The notes beneath the pieces were generated by a model. That model saw only the letters and a list, made by a program, of their open reading frames with translations, made no database searches and had not been told where the DNA came from. A stretch of DNA of 64,000 bases. Source: Whitmania pigra. Taxonomy: Eukaryota > Annelida > Clitellata > Hirudinida > Haemopidae. Location of the stretch: NCBI GenBank assembly GCA_021613335.1, contig JAJTWR010000428.1, forward strand, positions 237,001 to 301,000, in the 5' to 3' direction. Shown in pieces: positions 41,068 to 52,173 of this stretch. The position numbers and the translations under genes are program-made. Every line of letters starts with the position of its first letter. Position 1 is the first letter of the stretch.

Positions 41068-41376
41068 TGTTGTAAACTTAGATTTTTGGAAATTAATTAA
41101 GTTTATATTGCTAATATAATTAAATTTATACTTAATTATATTTGGCATCTTTTCCGGGCACGTGGGATCTATTTTTGCTACAGAAAAGCATTCTCGATAA
41201 TCACCTGACAAACAACGAGAATCAAGACAACTTAGAAGCCCAAATAACCATTTGCATCCTTAAGTACCTCAATTCCTTAAACGCTTAACTTCTATTATTC
41301 AGTTCCGTTAACTGAATACCTGCTCTAATAAACTTATTAGTTAACTTACTTATTTGCGGACCCCCGGGTTATTTCA
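41068..41376 (+). repeat. 3' LTR of the SAP-ORF element
   Basis: Nearly identical to the 5' LTR. Preceded by the purine-rich AAGGAGGG and followed by the target duplicate GTAT. Confidence 0.92.
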
Positions 41377-41709
41377 GTATTTAAGTTTCTGAAGTTATAT
41401 TATTATCAATATTATTACAATTGATCAAATAATTATAAGTTAGCATTTGCCATTTAAAAATATTTTCGTCACAGTTCAGCTTTGTCGTTACCAAGAATTC
41501 GTAGGCACAAGTCCTTGTGTTAATCTATTCAAAGCTATTTTCAAAAGCACGCAAAAAATCTTATTGACTTCCTTAACGAACTTTTTTGAAACGAATCACC
41601 AATCCAATCCTTTTTAAAATAAATTATAAAATAAATAAAAATTATTATAAATAAAGTAGGATTATAACAACTTTTCTAAATAAGTGTTTAATTAATTTTC
41701 TTAATTTGA

Positions 41710-42060
41710 TTTCAATGGTAATAATGAACAATGGAAAAGCATCTCTATAGTGCATGGAAGTTGCTAAAAAAAGCAAACAGAGTACTTGGAATGATAAAGA
41801 GAACATTAGTGAGTAGGAACAAGGATGTAATACTGAGATTGTATAAAGCATTAGTAAGGCCACACCTTGAGTACTGTGTGCAAGTGTGGAACCCTCATTT
41901 GAGAAAGAATGTAGAAGTGTTGGAAAGAGTTACAAAGAAGGGCAACCAGGATGATAGAAGGTTTTGGAAAGCTAAGTTTCTAGGAAAGATTAAGTAGATG
42001 CAAATTAATTCTTCTTGAAAAGAGTAGAGGGGACCGCATAGATCTAGGTCTTCTTAACCA
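41710..42060 (+). mobile_element. 5'-truncated LINE fragment, RT C-terminus
   Basis: The frame 41731-41997 encodes a stretch typical of the C-terminal part of LINE reverse transcriptases: KANRVLGMIKRTL, LYKALVRPHLEYCVQVWNP and NVEVLERVTKKG. After a stop and frame break the remnant continues with the RLNLLLLEKSRGDRIDLGLLN-like end. No catalytic core remains, so it is a dead insertion. Confidence 0.8.
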
Positions 42061-42432
42061 CTATAAATTATTGTTATATTTTGTTATAACTTTGAAAAAC
42101 ATGCTGCATTACACAACAATTAATATTCGAGATCATAGTAAAATCTGCTTCCTTATTCTGCCTTAAAATAATTTCATCATGTATTGTAAGGCATGATTGA
42201 ACAACAACAGTTACAATAAAACAAACAGTGGCCCACAGCACAACAAATACTTGTATAGATGGGGTAAGATTTTGAACTGATTATTTGCGTCTTATATCGT
42301 TTTATGAATCATTTCTGCACGATTTCTGTTTCTGTGCTTCTTTTACTTAAAAGTCGAAAGTTTAAGCATTTTTAAAATAATATTTTAAGATTTAATTGTT
42401 GGCTAGAATTTTTAATATATTTTATTGCTGGC
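42061..42432. other. Spacer before the second CTLD-less gene
   Basis: AT-rich upstream region with no supported ORF or repeat. It should contain the promoter and leader of the gene starting at 42433. Confidence 0.45.
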
Positions 42433-43289
42433 ATGAAAGTTTTGACATCCTTAATTAATGTGATTCTCTTAGCAGTGCATTTCTGCAATTGTCAAGGTTA
42501 ATTGATAAAGTTTTAAAAAATTTCGAAGTACTTGAGGCATGACACCTAATACATTTATCTTTGTCATTTAGATGTGTTGGCTGGGTTAGATTCAACTGGT
42601 AATAACCACTACACTGGTAGAGATAGTACGGGCGGACTTCCTGGGTCTGGAGAGAATCCTGGGCCTGGAGGGAATCCTGAAATATTTCCCAGCTCAAGCA
42701 CAAACAACCCGAGCTCCGCAACAACGTCGACCACAACAACCACAACAACTTCACTCATCACTGCAGTCCCTACTTCAAAAACAACTCCAAATTTTAATTT
42801 CACTTATCCAGAAACTCAATTTTCCGATTGCCTATCTTCAACAACGTGTAAAGGTCTTATTGCCGGATTGGTGATATTTTTCATTCTTTTCCTCATTTCA
42901 ACTTTATTGGCAGTTTTGTGCTACCTAAGATGGAGGAATTTGAGGTAATAATTACTTAAGCCATTGAACATGATTATTTATTATTAATTTATAGTCCATA
43001 ATGAATGTAAAATATGACAAGAACTATTTAATAAACGACTTTCAGAAATGTGGAAGAAAGCAAAATGTCGATGAACTTCAAAAACGGGAATAAGCTCAGC
43101 AAAATAGACGACGGTATGATAATCCACATTGAGAAACCTGATGATCTCATTAAACCAGGACCAGGTGATTTCAAATCAAACATTGGATCGTACTACAACG
43201 ACGAATTATATGAAGACACGGATTCTCAATATGCAAATCTTGGCAAAGCTTCAGCTGCTGAACATGCCTATACTGGATTTCCAGCTTAA
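42433..43289 (+). CDS. Mucin-like type I membrane protein without CTLD, SQYANL tail, 226 aa
   Basis: Three exons: 42433-42496, 42572-42944 and 43046-43289. Signal peptide (MKVLTSLINVILLAVHFCNC). Exon 2 encodes a Gly/Pro-rich then Thr-rich stalk (SGENPGPGGNP; a poly-Thr run) and, in the same exon, a transmembrane helix (LIAGLVIFFILFLISTLLAV) followed by a basic stop-transfer RWRNLR. Exon 3 is the tail, with YYNDELYEDTDSQYANLGK and a final HAYTGFPA. SQYANL fits the ITIM consensus. The end motif (SQYA-x-L, then H-x-YTGF) is shared with the next gene, so their tails are homologous. No lectin domain. Confidence 0.82.
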
Positions 43290-44682
43290 TATTCTGTTGT
43301 GATCTTGAATTGATTTAATTTTTATTTTACGAAAAAAAAAACAAACTAAAATACAAGGATAACTGAAATGCAAATGAAATGATGTTGTAAAGCCGTAAAA
43401 CAACCCAAATGGATTTGCATCCCTCTATGAGGGACAATTGATAAGGCTTTGTAACAAACGAAATAAGTAAGTTTTTCTGATCTCATTTTCAAGTGTTATT
43501 ATTCTGACTTATTGATAAAATCTTCTACAGAATGAGATACTCGTGTTAAGCCTGTCTTTATTGTTGCAATGTTGTGATATTTTACGTTCATTTTATGCTT
43601 TTTGCTATTTGTTTGAATTTACTTTATACAAATAAAAGTTAATTAAAAATTTAACTTTTACAAATAAAATAATTGCTATTCAAATTTTTGTATCAAATCA
43701 GACTGTGGTACAAAATTTATTCAATGTTTCTAAAATGCAAGAAAACATATTTTTATTAAAATAACCTTAACCTAAAGAGTATTAATAATTTTGTTTCAAC
43801 AATTTTTTCAGCTTCTTAATGTTGTAAGCATAAATAACATTTCTTAAAAGGATATTTAATTTTATTTCACACCTATATGATCAAAGATTTTGTATGGTCT
43901 ACAATTTATGTCAAATTAGACAGAAAATTTATCAGAAAAAGCAAATAAACATGGAATCATCTTACATGGGGTATTGGAAAAAAAAGCAGTAAAATAAACC
44001 GTCTATCAAAATCAAAATTTGAAAAGTACAGTGCCCAGTAAAGACGATAATATCTTCTAAAATGTAGGTCACACCTAGCCAATATTTTGTATTTCCTCAT
44101 TACGTTCACGGTGTCAAAAAAGTTAAATATTTTGAGACATTTGCGGAAAAATGTCCCTAAATTGAGTGAGTTCATTTTAACTAAGTTTCTGTTGTCCTCC
44201 TCTCTGGACTGCCATTCAATAAAGCTTATCGATAGACCAACATTGATAGACCACTCGTAGAGAATCACCTCATCAGACTTTCATCATGTGACGCCTGATA
44301 CTTGGGTCTTCTAATGATTTCTTCTAATCCGAAGAATATAATAAACATCTATACATATGCATGTAGAGCTATTCCAGGACCCTAGCCTGGTTATTGTAAA
44401 GCCATTGTTTGTCAATAAATTTTTTTCTCTCCTAAGAATTTCGTCGCAATGAATTTTTCGTGATTAACTATTCTTGGTAAAATGGTCTGCTGTCGATGTA
44501 ATCTTTTCAGCGATTTCTTTCTTTCGTGCTAAAGAAGCTGTCACTCAGCTATTATATTATCAATATATATTTCAGTTCTAAACTCAATATCCTCATTTCA
44601 AGTTTCGAACTCCGGATTGTCATGTTACTTTTTTTTGTAAATAATAACTTTTAGAGATTTAAATAAAACAAAAACAATTACA
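43290..44682. other. 1.4 kb spacer between two mucin-like receptor genes
   Basis: AT-rich throughout. An open frame at 43957-44268 (-) shows no domain or splice support and I do not call it. No recognised repeat family. Confidence 0.45.
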
Positions 44683-45986
44683 ATGAATTTATGTGATTTG
44701 AGGTATTCTCAAACGTTGATTTTATTGATGTTCCTGAGAATTTGTACAGGATGGCATTATCTATATGGTGAGTATAATAATTCGTTTATAAAATGTAAAC
44801 AAAAAATTTTCGTTTTCGTTTCTTAAAGATTGAACTTCTTTTTCAGAAACCTCCTCGTCATCTTATTCTGCTAGTTCTAGTTAGTAAGATAATATTTTAT
44901 TAGTAACATTTATTTCTCATTATAAGAACTTCTAAGTTAACACAATCAGTGACGCTTACTCAAACTTCAACAAATGACTCAAGAATGTCATCAATTTCAG
45001 CTACTTCATCTACAATGAGTGAAGTCTTTTCAACAACAACAATGTCATCAACTTTTTCTACTTCATCTTCGACGAATGACGTCTCTTTAGTAACAACAAT
45101 GTCATCAAGTTCGGTTATTTTAGCTTCATCAAATAGAGTTTCAAAATTTGCCACGTTTACTACAGTTAATCTAACGCAACCTTTGACATCTGTCAAAAAT
45201 TTTGTACCTGAATCACCACCAATACATTCTACAAATTCCGTTATGAACTTTACAGAACTTCCACCGATTCAAGGGAAAGGTTGAAACGTTTTTCAAATTA
45301 ATTCGCAGTTTTTATCGATAATCAACTCTCATCTTATAAAATTATGATTTGAAATGAGAAAATAACATTATAAATAACAAAATATTAATTAATTCTTAAA
45401 GATGTTGCTCCAGACAACAAATCTTTGGGAATTGGACTCGGCATTACATTGCCAGTCATTGCGCTTGTTTTGGTAGCCATCTTTTTTTACAAACGCAGAA
45501 GGTAATTTTTTAAATGAATTTCTTTACTTAAAGCTTAATTTATTACTTAAACAATAATCGAAATATTTAATTTCAATATTTGCTATTTTGAGCTATGAAA
45601 TATAAATTTAGAGGCAATAAAATATAGCATAATAACATCATTTTAGATCGTTGAATGATGAGAATGCCTCGATTGGTAAGACAAATGTCACGAAAGTCCA
45701 AAGTAACAAGAAATCGGTCACAAAAGAATTAGTAATATCAAAAGAAATTCCAAAAATAAATAAATCACGTACTCCTGATAACATTTACTATAACATCGAA
45801 ATGGCGGATGAGGCCCAGAAAAATAATGAAACATCCACAGAAGAATACTACAACGTCGTAATTGTACCGAAGGAAGAGTTGAAAAATCATTCCATTCATC
45901 AACAAGATGGAACTGCTGAAAGTCAATATGCCTCTCTCGACATTTGTGGAAACTCAGAACACCTTTATACTGGCTTTAAGATGTGA
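44683..45986 (+). CDS. Mucin-like type I membrane protein without CTLD, multi-tyrosine tail, 295 aa
   Basis: Five exons: 44683-44767, about 44847-44879, 44950-45279, 45402-45501 and 45647-45986. Signal peptide (TLILLMFLRICTG). Exons 2 and 3 form a Ser/Thr stalk with repeated TMSS/ATSS units. Exon 4 is the transmembrane helix (LGIGLGITLPVIALVLVAIFF then YKRR). Exon 5 is the tail, with NIYYNIEM, EEYYNVVI, SQYASLDI and a final HLYTGFKM. SQYASL matches an ITIM. The weak point is the small exon 2 and its junction to exon 3: a stronger-looking donor nearby would create a stop, so I used GTTAGT. The C-terminus is homologous to that of the preceding gene. Confidence 0.72.
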
Positions 45987-46715
45987 CCATTTTGTCATTT
46001 ATAGACTTTTATCGTTAAACATTAAAAAAAATGAATACAGATTTGTTTTGAATTCAATGTTGCTGACTTGAAATAAAACATCTGTGATGCTGACGCTTAT
46101 GGCGCTCCATAAATGCACTTATTATTATTATTAACTTATTTATTACATCAACTGGCATTAAACAACTTCACTTATCATTAAACCATTCTAACCTGATTTA
46201 ATTATAGACTGAAGTATTTATAAATTAACATAACTACAAAGCCGATATAGATTCTAATAAAACATGCGTTTAAACCCGCCACAGCTTGTAATGAACCACT
46301 ACAATGGTTGCATTTACTTCGAAAAGTTACGTTTGAATAATGATACGTAATAAATTTTTTTAACCCGATCGTTTTTTATTTTCACCATGGTGAACCTCCA
46401 GAAATAATAACAATTATAAATATATTTTTATTTATTAACACAGTATTATTTATTACTGAGCCCTTGTTGGCTGATCAATGTTTATTATTATTATTATTAT
46501 TTTTATTATAATTAATCTCGAAAATAGGAAGTAAATTCCAATCTTTTGTTTAGCTTTACCTTTTTATGTTTGGCTTTTCAATGAACAAGCCTTCAAAACA
46601 ACTCAAGCAGACCACAAGACATGCAAGTACTAAAGTTCTAAAGATATCGACAATTTATTTAGAAAGTTTATTAATTTCGACAAATAGATTAATATTTACT
46701 TTCAATGATTTCATA
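45987..46715. other. Spacer with a SINE-like tail fragment
   Basis: Around 46085-46140 lies GACGCTTATGGCGCTCCATA followed by ATTATT repeats, a short relative of the insertions in L1 and L2. The rest is AT-rich, with the leader of the next gene at the right. Confidence 0.45.
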
Positions 46716-49025
46716 ATGTTCCTCATTTTTGTAAAAGGTCAGTTAAATAACATTGTTTCATCTTATTTTACATACATTTTTAATATTAGCGTTATGAATT
46801 TTGAAATGAACTAATAAAAAACTTTTTAGGCATCATTTCCTTTATTTTACAGCCATTACTTTACTTTTGCTCCTGCGCAACATTCTGGCACTATATCACT
46901 GCGATAATAAGCTGAACATATGTTTGTTCACAAACGGCACCATTTATGTGGACACTTTGGAAGGTGCTCGTAACAAATGCGCGGGAAATAGCAGCATACT
47001 TCTGGAAATTTATGACGAGGAATATCAAAATGTCGTCGATCAAGCCTTTCGAAATTGGGGAGTTTTTAATGGGAACAATTTGTGGTTGAACCTCGAAAGA
47101 GACGGACAAAATTTTCGCTGGATTAGCACAGGTATGCTTTATAATTATTTTTCGTTGAAAATTATAAAAAAAAAACTAAATTATATTTAAATAATTCTTA
47201 AAATACTTAAAGGAACTTTATTAATTATTTGATATTTATTTATGAATTCAGAATTTATAATCAGTTACTTTGTTGAAGCAATTGTGTTAGAAATAAATAA
47301 TTATAAATTTTTACTAATTAATTGGTTATTAATATTATTATTATTATTATTGTTGTTATTATTATTATTATTATTATATTATTATTATTATTAATTCACG
47401 AACAAACTATCATTGACAGGAAAAGCGGTGACTTACACTAAATGGTCACAAAATCCAGATGGTGCAAGTTACGCATGCATATGCTTCAGTGATAAGTAAG
47501 ATTATAATTGATATTATTATTATTATTATTACTATTTTAATATTGCAATATTGCTTACATTAAAATGCGGCATTGCCAGTTTTGAAAGCAAACATTGATT
47601 TTTCAACAATATCGAATTAATTAAAATTAGTAAAAGCTTCATAACTATCAACAATATAAAAATAAATTATTTTAATGACAAATTATTAAAATTATTTGTT
47701 TTTTCAGCTCTTCAAATTGGCAGCCATATTGGTCAGGTGATTCTGAGCGTGCATTCATATGCTTACAAAGTAAATACAAAGCTTGCAATTGTTATTAAAC
47801 AATTTAAAATTTTAAAAGTTTAATTTTGTTGATTTTGGGATAAATTTATTGCTTATAGTATTACTAGAGGCACCAATTTGATTGCGTAATGTGCCAAAGT
47901 CATTTAAGCAATGTTGCAATGTTTTAATTGAATAATATCTTTCAATGCTTCATGTTTCCATCTTAACAAAGCAAAAGTTTATTTAAAATGTAACTGGTAA
48001 CGATAACGGTAAAGATAAGTTGAGAAGGCACGAAGCTTAAACCGAACGAATTAATATTAATTATTAATTAATTAATGAATGAATAATTATTATTAATGAA
48101 TGAATGAATAATTATTATTAATGAATGAATGAATGAATAATTATTATTAAGTAATGAATGAATGAATAATTTTTATTAATAATTGAATAAATGAATAATT
48201 ATTATTAATTAATTAATGCAACTGATGCACAGATTCGAGTCAATCGTCATCTCCAAACCGTGAGAAAACAACAGGAATACCGCAAAGTAATTTTAATAAT
48301 AATTTAATTATTGATGGTATTACATTCTAAAAATATTAAATTTGTTCTTTAAAATTAAGAACATCCTCAGCCAACAATCATTAATTTCCAAAGCAATGAA
48401 GGAAATAATGAGGACGAAACAATAAACAAGAAAGTACTCATAGGATGCCTTGTTGCACTCTTTCTATTAATTCTTTTGGCTGCTATCCTTCTTTCTATTT
48501 GGTGTTTTAGCAGGTGAGAATTAATTTTATGTTAGTGATTGTAATTTACGTTTAGTAATTGTCATAAATTAAGCATAGCTTGTTAAGTAATTAAATTTTA
48601 CATTAATACTGAGTAATTGGTTAACTAATGTTTGTACAGCTCTACAATCAAGTATGATGCCAATTTTATTTCACAGGAGAAAGAAGAAACTGAACACTTT
48701 AAACAAAGATGTCCAAATTGGTCAAATACCACCTCCCTACGACTCATCAACTCAAAAATCTCAAAATCCAATTTATTACATCAACAAGGACAGCAACAAC
48801 ACTTTAACGGCAACCCGAAAGAATCTCTCAAATTTGTACATAAGAGCAAACGACAATCTTTCTCATATCATTCGATATCACAAACCTCCAGAATTGGGAG
48901 ATGATCATTCGATCTACGAAACAATTAAGACAGTCGATATTAATTCATTTAATGATCCTGGTGCTAATGATCAGACAAATAATTATTACTGCAATGACGT
49001 CTACACAGAAGATTTCAATGTTTGA
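46716..49025 (+). CDS. C-type lectin membrane receptor with ITIM-like tail, 331 aa
   Basis: Seven exons: 46716-46737, 46853-47131, 47420-47495, 47708-47769, 48233-48286, 48360-48513 and 48677-49025. The signal peptide spans exons 1 and 2 (MFLIFVKAITLLLLLRNILA). One CTLD lies on exons 2-4 (CLFTNGTIYVDTLEGARNKC, LWLNLERDGQNFRWIST, TKWSQNPDG, AFICLQ). Exon 5 is a short Ser-rich stalk. Exon 6 has a charged linker and the transmembrane helix (LIGCLVALFLLILLAAILLS). Exon 7 is the tail, with PPPYDSS (possible WW ligand), PIYYIN and SIYETI (ITIM consensus). The tail exon must start at 48677: an earlier AG at 48641 opens a different frame with an unlikely product. Introns carry ATT and AATG repeats. 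Confidence 0.83.
47330..47395. repeat. ATT microsatellite in intron 2 of the 46.7 kb lectin gene
   Basis: Imperfect ATT repeats of about 65 bases, intronic. A second, shorter ATT run follows exon 3 near 47515. Confidence 0.85.
48056..48222. repeat. AATG / ATTATT compound repeat in intron 4
   Basis: Tandem TGAATGAATGAATAATTATTATTAA-type units with varying AATG number, ending just before the stalk exon at 48233. Likely length-variable between individuals. Confidence 0.8.
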
Positions 49026-49412
49026 ATTTGAACTTTGTATTATTGCATCCTGGTATTATTTTTCAAATTTTAATTCATTCACTTGAAAACCTTTAATTGC
49101 TTACAAGCTTATACTTACCTGAAATTGTCTTTATCAATTTATTAAACTAAGAAAGTATTGTTACATATTATTTATTTCAGTTGTTGAAATATGTTTTTAG
49201 TGATTTCTTTCTGAAATACAAAATTCACAAACCATGCAATGACGTTAAAATTATCACTTCAAAACAAACGACTTAACAAAACACAATTTAAACACGAAAC
49301 AGAAAAAATGTAAATCTAAAATAAACATTTATAACATATGAATTTAAAATAAGCTTTTATAACTGCCATTCATTTGGCAGCTAACATGTCGCGAACGTAA
49401 TTGATATCTGCA
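49026..49412. other. Spacer before the 49.4 kb lectin gene
   Basis: AT-rich. It contains the 3' end of the previous gene and the promoter and leader of the next. No ORF is supported. Confidence 0.45.
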
Positions 49413-51192
49413 ATGGAATGTAAGCCTTCGTTTGTATTTTAAGCCTGATTACAAAAAAAATGATTAACAAATGAATACATAAAATAGTTTTTATTAAACA
49501 TAATAAATATAATTGCAATAGCCTTAGCTTAAACAACATTTTCTTATTAATACTTAACGGATATTAAACCTTCTGATTCGACAGGGTTGATATTGTTCCT
49601 TGTTTTAACGGTTGTAGGCACAAAGAAATGTCTTTACAAAAGCGATTACTTGGAGTTTTGCATCCACATAGATCCAAATTACAGAGCCTACAACTTGGAG
49701 GAAACGCAGAAGATTTGTGCCGATCTGAACAGCACGTCTCTAGAAATTTACAACCAAAGCTACCAATTCGAGATTGAAAAGTTGCTCAGATCAAACCCGT
49801 CCCTCATCGGAGTCAGGTACTTTCTAAACCTTGGATACGTGAAAGGAACTCTGATGTGGTTGACATCGAGTGAGCAGTTGTTCGATTTATTTGTCAATTC
49901 TCTAATAAGTTTTAATAATGATCATTGTTAAGTAGCTGTGATCCGTAACCATGAAATTAACATTTAAAAATGCTAAATATTTATGCATTAAAAATAAATA
50001 ACTTTGGCTTTTAGACATGGAAGCCACTTTTACGAATTGGTACGAACCAGTTAACTTTACCTCAGCAAAGGTTTTTCTCCTGGTAGCAGACGACTTAACA
50101 GATTCATATTGGGAAGCTCTCGACGTTGAGGAGACTGAGGGATTTGCCTTCATCTGCATCGAACATTTGTACCCTGAAGTCTTAGGTCATTTTATTAATA
50201 ACCTAACATTTGCTATTGCAAATAATAATAATTACAACAATAATAGCAAAATGATAATAAGTAATGTAACAATTGTAATGTAATATTAACATTAATAACA
50301 TTAATAATTGTGATTTTAACTATTATTATACGAACTATTGCTTATCTTTGTTACCTAAATAGCCCTACTGCTAATAGGTACTAACCAATAACTACTACAA
50401 AAATATTTTTGAATCATTAAATTTTAAATATGATTATTTATCAAAGATAGCAAGACGGACATATTATACCAGTTCAGCTCAGTTCCTTTGACTGAGGACA
50501 ACAATACCATGGAATATGACTTCGAACCAATTACTTTATTCATGAAATTTGACTGGACAACGACAACATCGAATAAAATGAACGAAAAACCGTTCGAAAT
50601 TCGAGCAGAAGTGGCCCTATTTTTGGGGACAGCAATCCTCATCCAGCCCTTCATCATATTCATTGCCTTCATGGGAATGCGATATGTTTGGTTAATTTTT
50701 CCTTTTCTTATTTCTTTGATTTTGAGTTGTCTTTTAATGACGTTTTTTTTAAGTCTTTTAAGTTAAAAGTTGTTACAATTAGTTCCTGTCTGCTTGTAGC
50801 ACTAGTAATTAAGCTGTCACCGTTTTAAAATTGATTTACAGTGCGTATTAGTAAATATTTATTTTTTAGGAATAAATTTATTTTCTGATCGCAAAATTAA
50901 TGTGCCATCTTATGAATTAATTATAAGTGAATAATGTTTCATCGTAAAAATTGTTTCAATTCATAGGAATTCCAAAGACTTCGTTCCCCAAGTCACCCCT
51001 TCCTCAAGCTTGCCAATCTCTGGACTCGCCCGCCATCGTTACTGGAGTTCTGGGCAGCCTCAAGTTAAATTGTCGACATACTCCTTTGTTGAAAAGAAAA
51101 GAAACTCGTATTTACAAAAATTTGAAAATTCCAGACATAGCTTGCAAGAGTCCTCGTCGCGGATGAACAGTTATATATCTAATATGATTTAA
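49413..51192 (+). CDS. C-type lectin membrane protein with proximal TM/tail module
   Basis: Supported exons: 49413-49419 (only ATG GAA T, with a strong GTAAGC donor), 49585-49869, 50015-50185 and 50447 to about 50685. The signal peptide reads MEWLILFLVLTVVG once exons 1 and 2 are joined. One CTLD lies on exons 2 and 3 (CIHIDPNYRAYNLEETQKIC, FLNLGY, TFTNWYEPVNF, FAFICIE). It has no obvious calcium motif. The exon from 50447 adds an acidic stalk and a transmembrane helix (LFLGTAILIQPFIIFIAFMG). A likely tail exon is 50967-51192 (from NSKDFVPQ; Ser-rich, no ITIM), but I could not find a donor that joins it in frame, so the end of this form is unresolved. Exon 3 can equally join the module at 55401. 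Confidence 0.62.
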
Positions 51193-51332
51193 TATTTAAA
51201 ATTGTACTTTTTAATATTCAGCGAATTCAGCGGCTGTTTTAAATAATCTACGTAATTTCTTGATACAAACGAGTGCAGAAAATCCGCAAAAATCTTTCGT
51301 GTGATGCATTTTCACACTATCTCGAACCTCTC

Positions 51333-51581
51333 TGTTGTGACGTCATCTTGAGTATAAAAGGATCAGGCCTCGGGAGCGAGGAAGTTTGCTTCGAGTTCTA
51401 CGAGTTTTACGGAGTTGATGCGGTTGCTGTACGATAAGGATTGCGAGTTGGTGATATTACGTACTTGGTAGCCATTATCTAGTTTCTGTTCCTGAATATT
51501 TGACCCCCAATAAAGTAATCTGTTCGACTTGTTATTCTGTTTGACTTGTTATTGTTACAAAGAACCCTCAAAGACCCAACA
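51333..51581 (+). repeat. 5' LTR of the Ty3/gypsy element
   Basis: Contains a perfect CRE-type palindrome TGACGTCA (51338-51345), a TATAAAA box (51353-51359) and an AATAAA signal near its end. It is 21 bases longer than the 3' LTR because a GACTTGTTATT-containing segment is duplicated. Confidence 0.92.
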
Positions 51582-51706
51582 ACTGGTGCAGTCGACGAAA
51601 GAAAAGTTTCAAAGTCTGAAAAGTGATATTTTTCAAGAAAACCAACAGAAAAGGTTTGTCAGAATTTGTTCAGAAACAGTGCATTCGAATTTCAAAGCAG
51701 GTGAAA

Positions 51707-52165
51707 ATGGCGGATATCGATAAATTTCTGGAACCATTTGCGAAACCCTGGTTCGCTCAATTGCCGAGAAATCTACGATCATCCCTAATTTCATGCCTTT
51801 CGAACCGAACAAAGAATTGTGGTGTGACTACATGAGTCGGTTTCAAACCTTTACAGAAGCAAACTCTATTCCGACCTCAAAAATTACTCAAGTTTTTCTC
51901 ACAAACCAGTCAACTTCAATTTACAAACTCTTGCAAACTGCGGCTTCACAAAAGACAATTCCATGTGAAGTCAATAAGTTAGAATTTTCGGAAATTCAAG
52001 CAGTAATGATGGAAAATTTCAACCCCAAAAGATTTATTGTGAGAGAAAGGTTTAGTTTTTGGACCGAGATAAAAAGGTAACCTGGCGAGACCATTCAAGA
52101 ACTCGCGGCGAAAATTCGAACAGCAGCTTCTACGTGCGACTTTCCTAGTATTGAGGACACACTCG
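51707..52165 (+). pseudogene. Gag region of the Ty3/gypsy element, frameshifted
   Basis: Starts at an ATG (MADIDKFLEPF), shifts frame near 51790, continues as FEPNKELWCDYMSRFQTF with a capsid-like helical pattern, and meets a stop near 52078 before resuming. This is a broken gag. I describe it as found and do not rebuild it. Confidence 0.8.
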
Positions 52166-52173
52166 ACGAAGCC

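Larger units (their letters stand above)
39518..41376 (+). mobile_element. Short LTR retroelement with SAP-domain ORF, apparently non-autonomous
   Basis: Two 309-base LTRs (39518-39826, 41068-41376) start TGTTGTAAAC and end TTATTTCA and differ at only about two sites, so insertion was recent. A 4-base target duplication GTAT flanks it (39514-39517, 41377-41380). The primer site at 39828-39845 reads TGGTGTCAGGAGTGGGAT, the complement of the 3' end of tRNA-Leu plus CCA. A purine-rich tract precedes the 3' LTR (41055-41062). The interior is only about 1.2 kb and encodes one SAP-domain protein. No protease, reverse transcriptase or integrase is present, so it must borrow these from a relative. 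Confidence 0.92.

Noticed and set aside
48632..48904. 90-codon frame as the tail of the 46.7 kb lectin
   Set aside because: The acceptor at 48676 joins in phase to a different frame that gives basic stop-transfer residues right after the helix and tyrosine motifs; the other frame lacks these.
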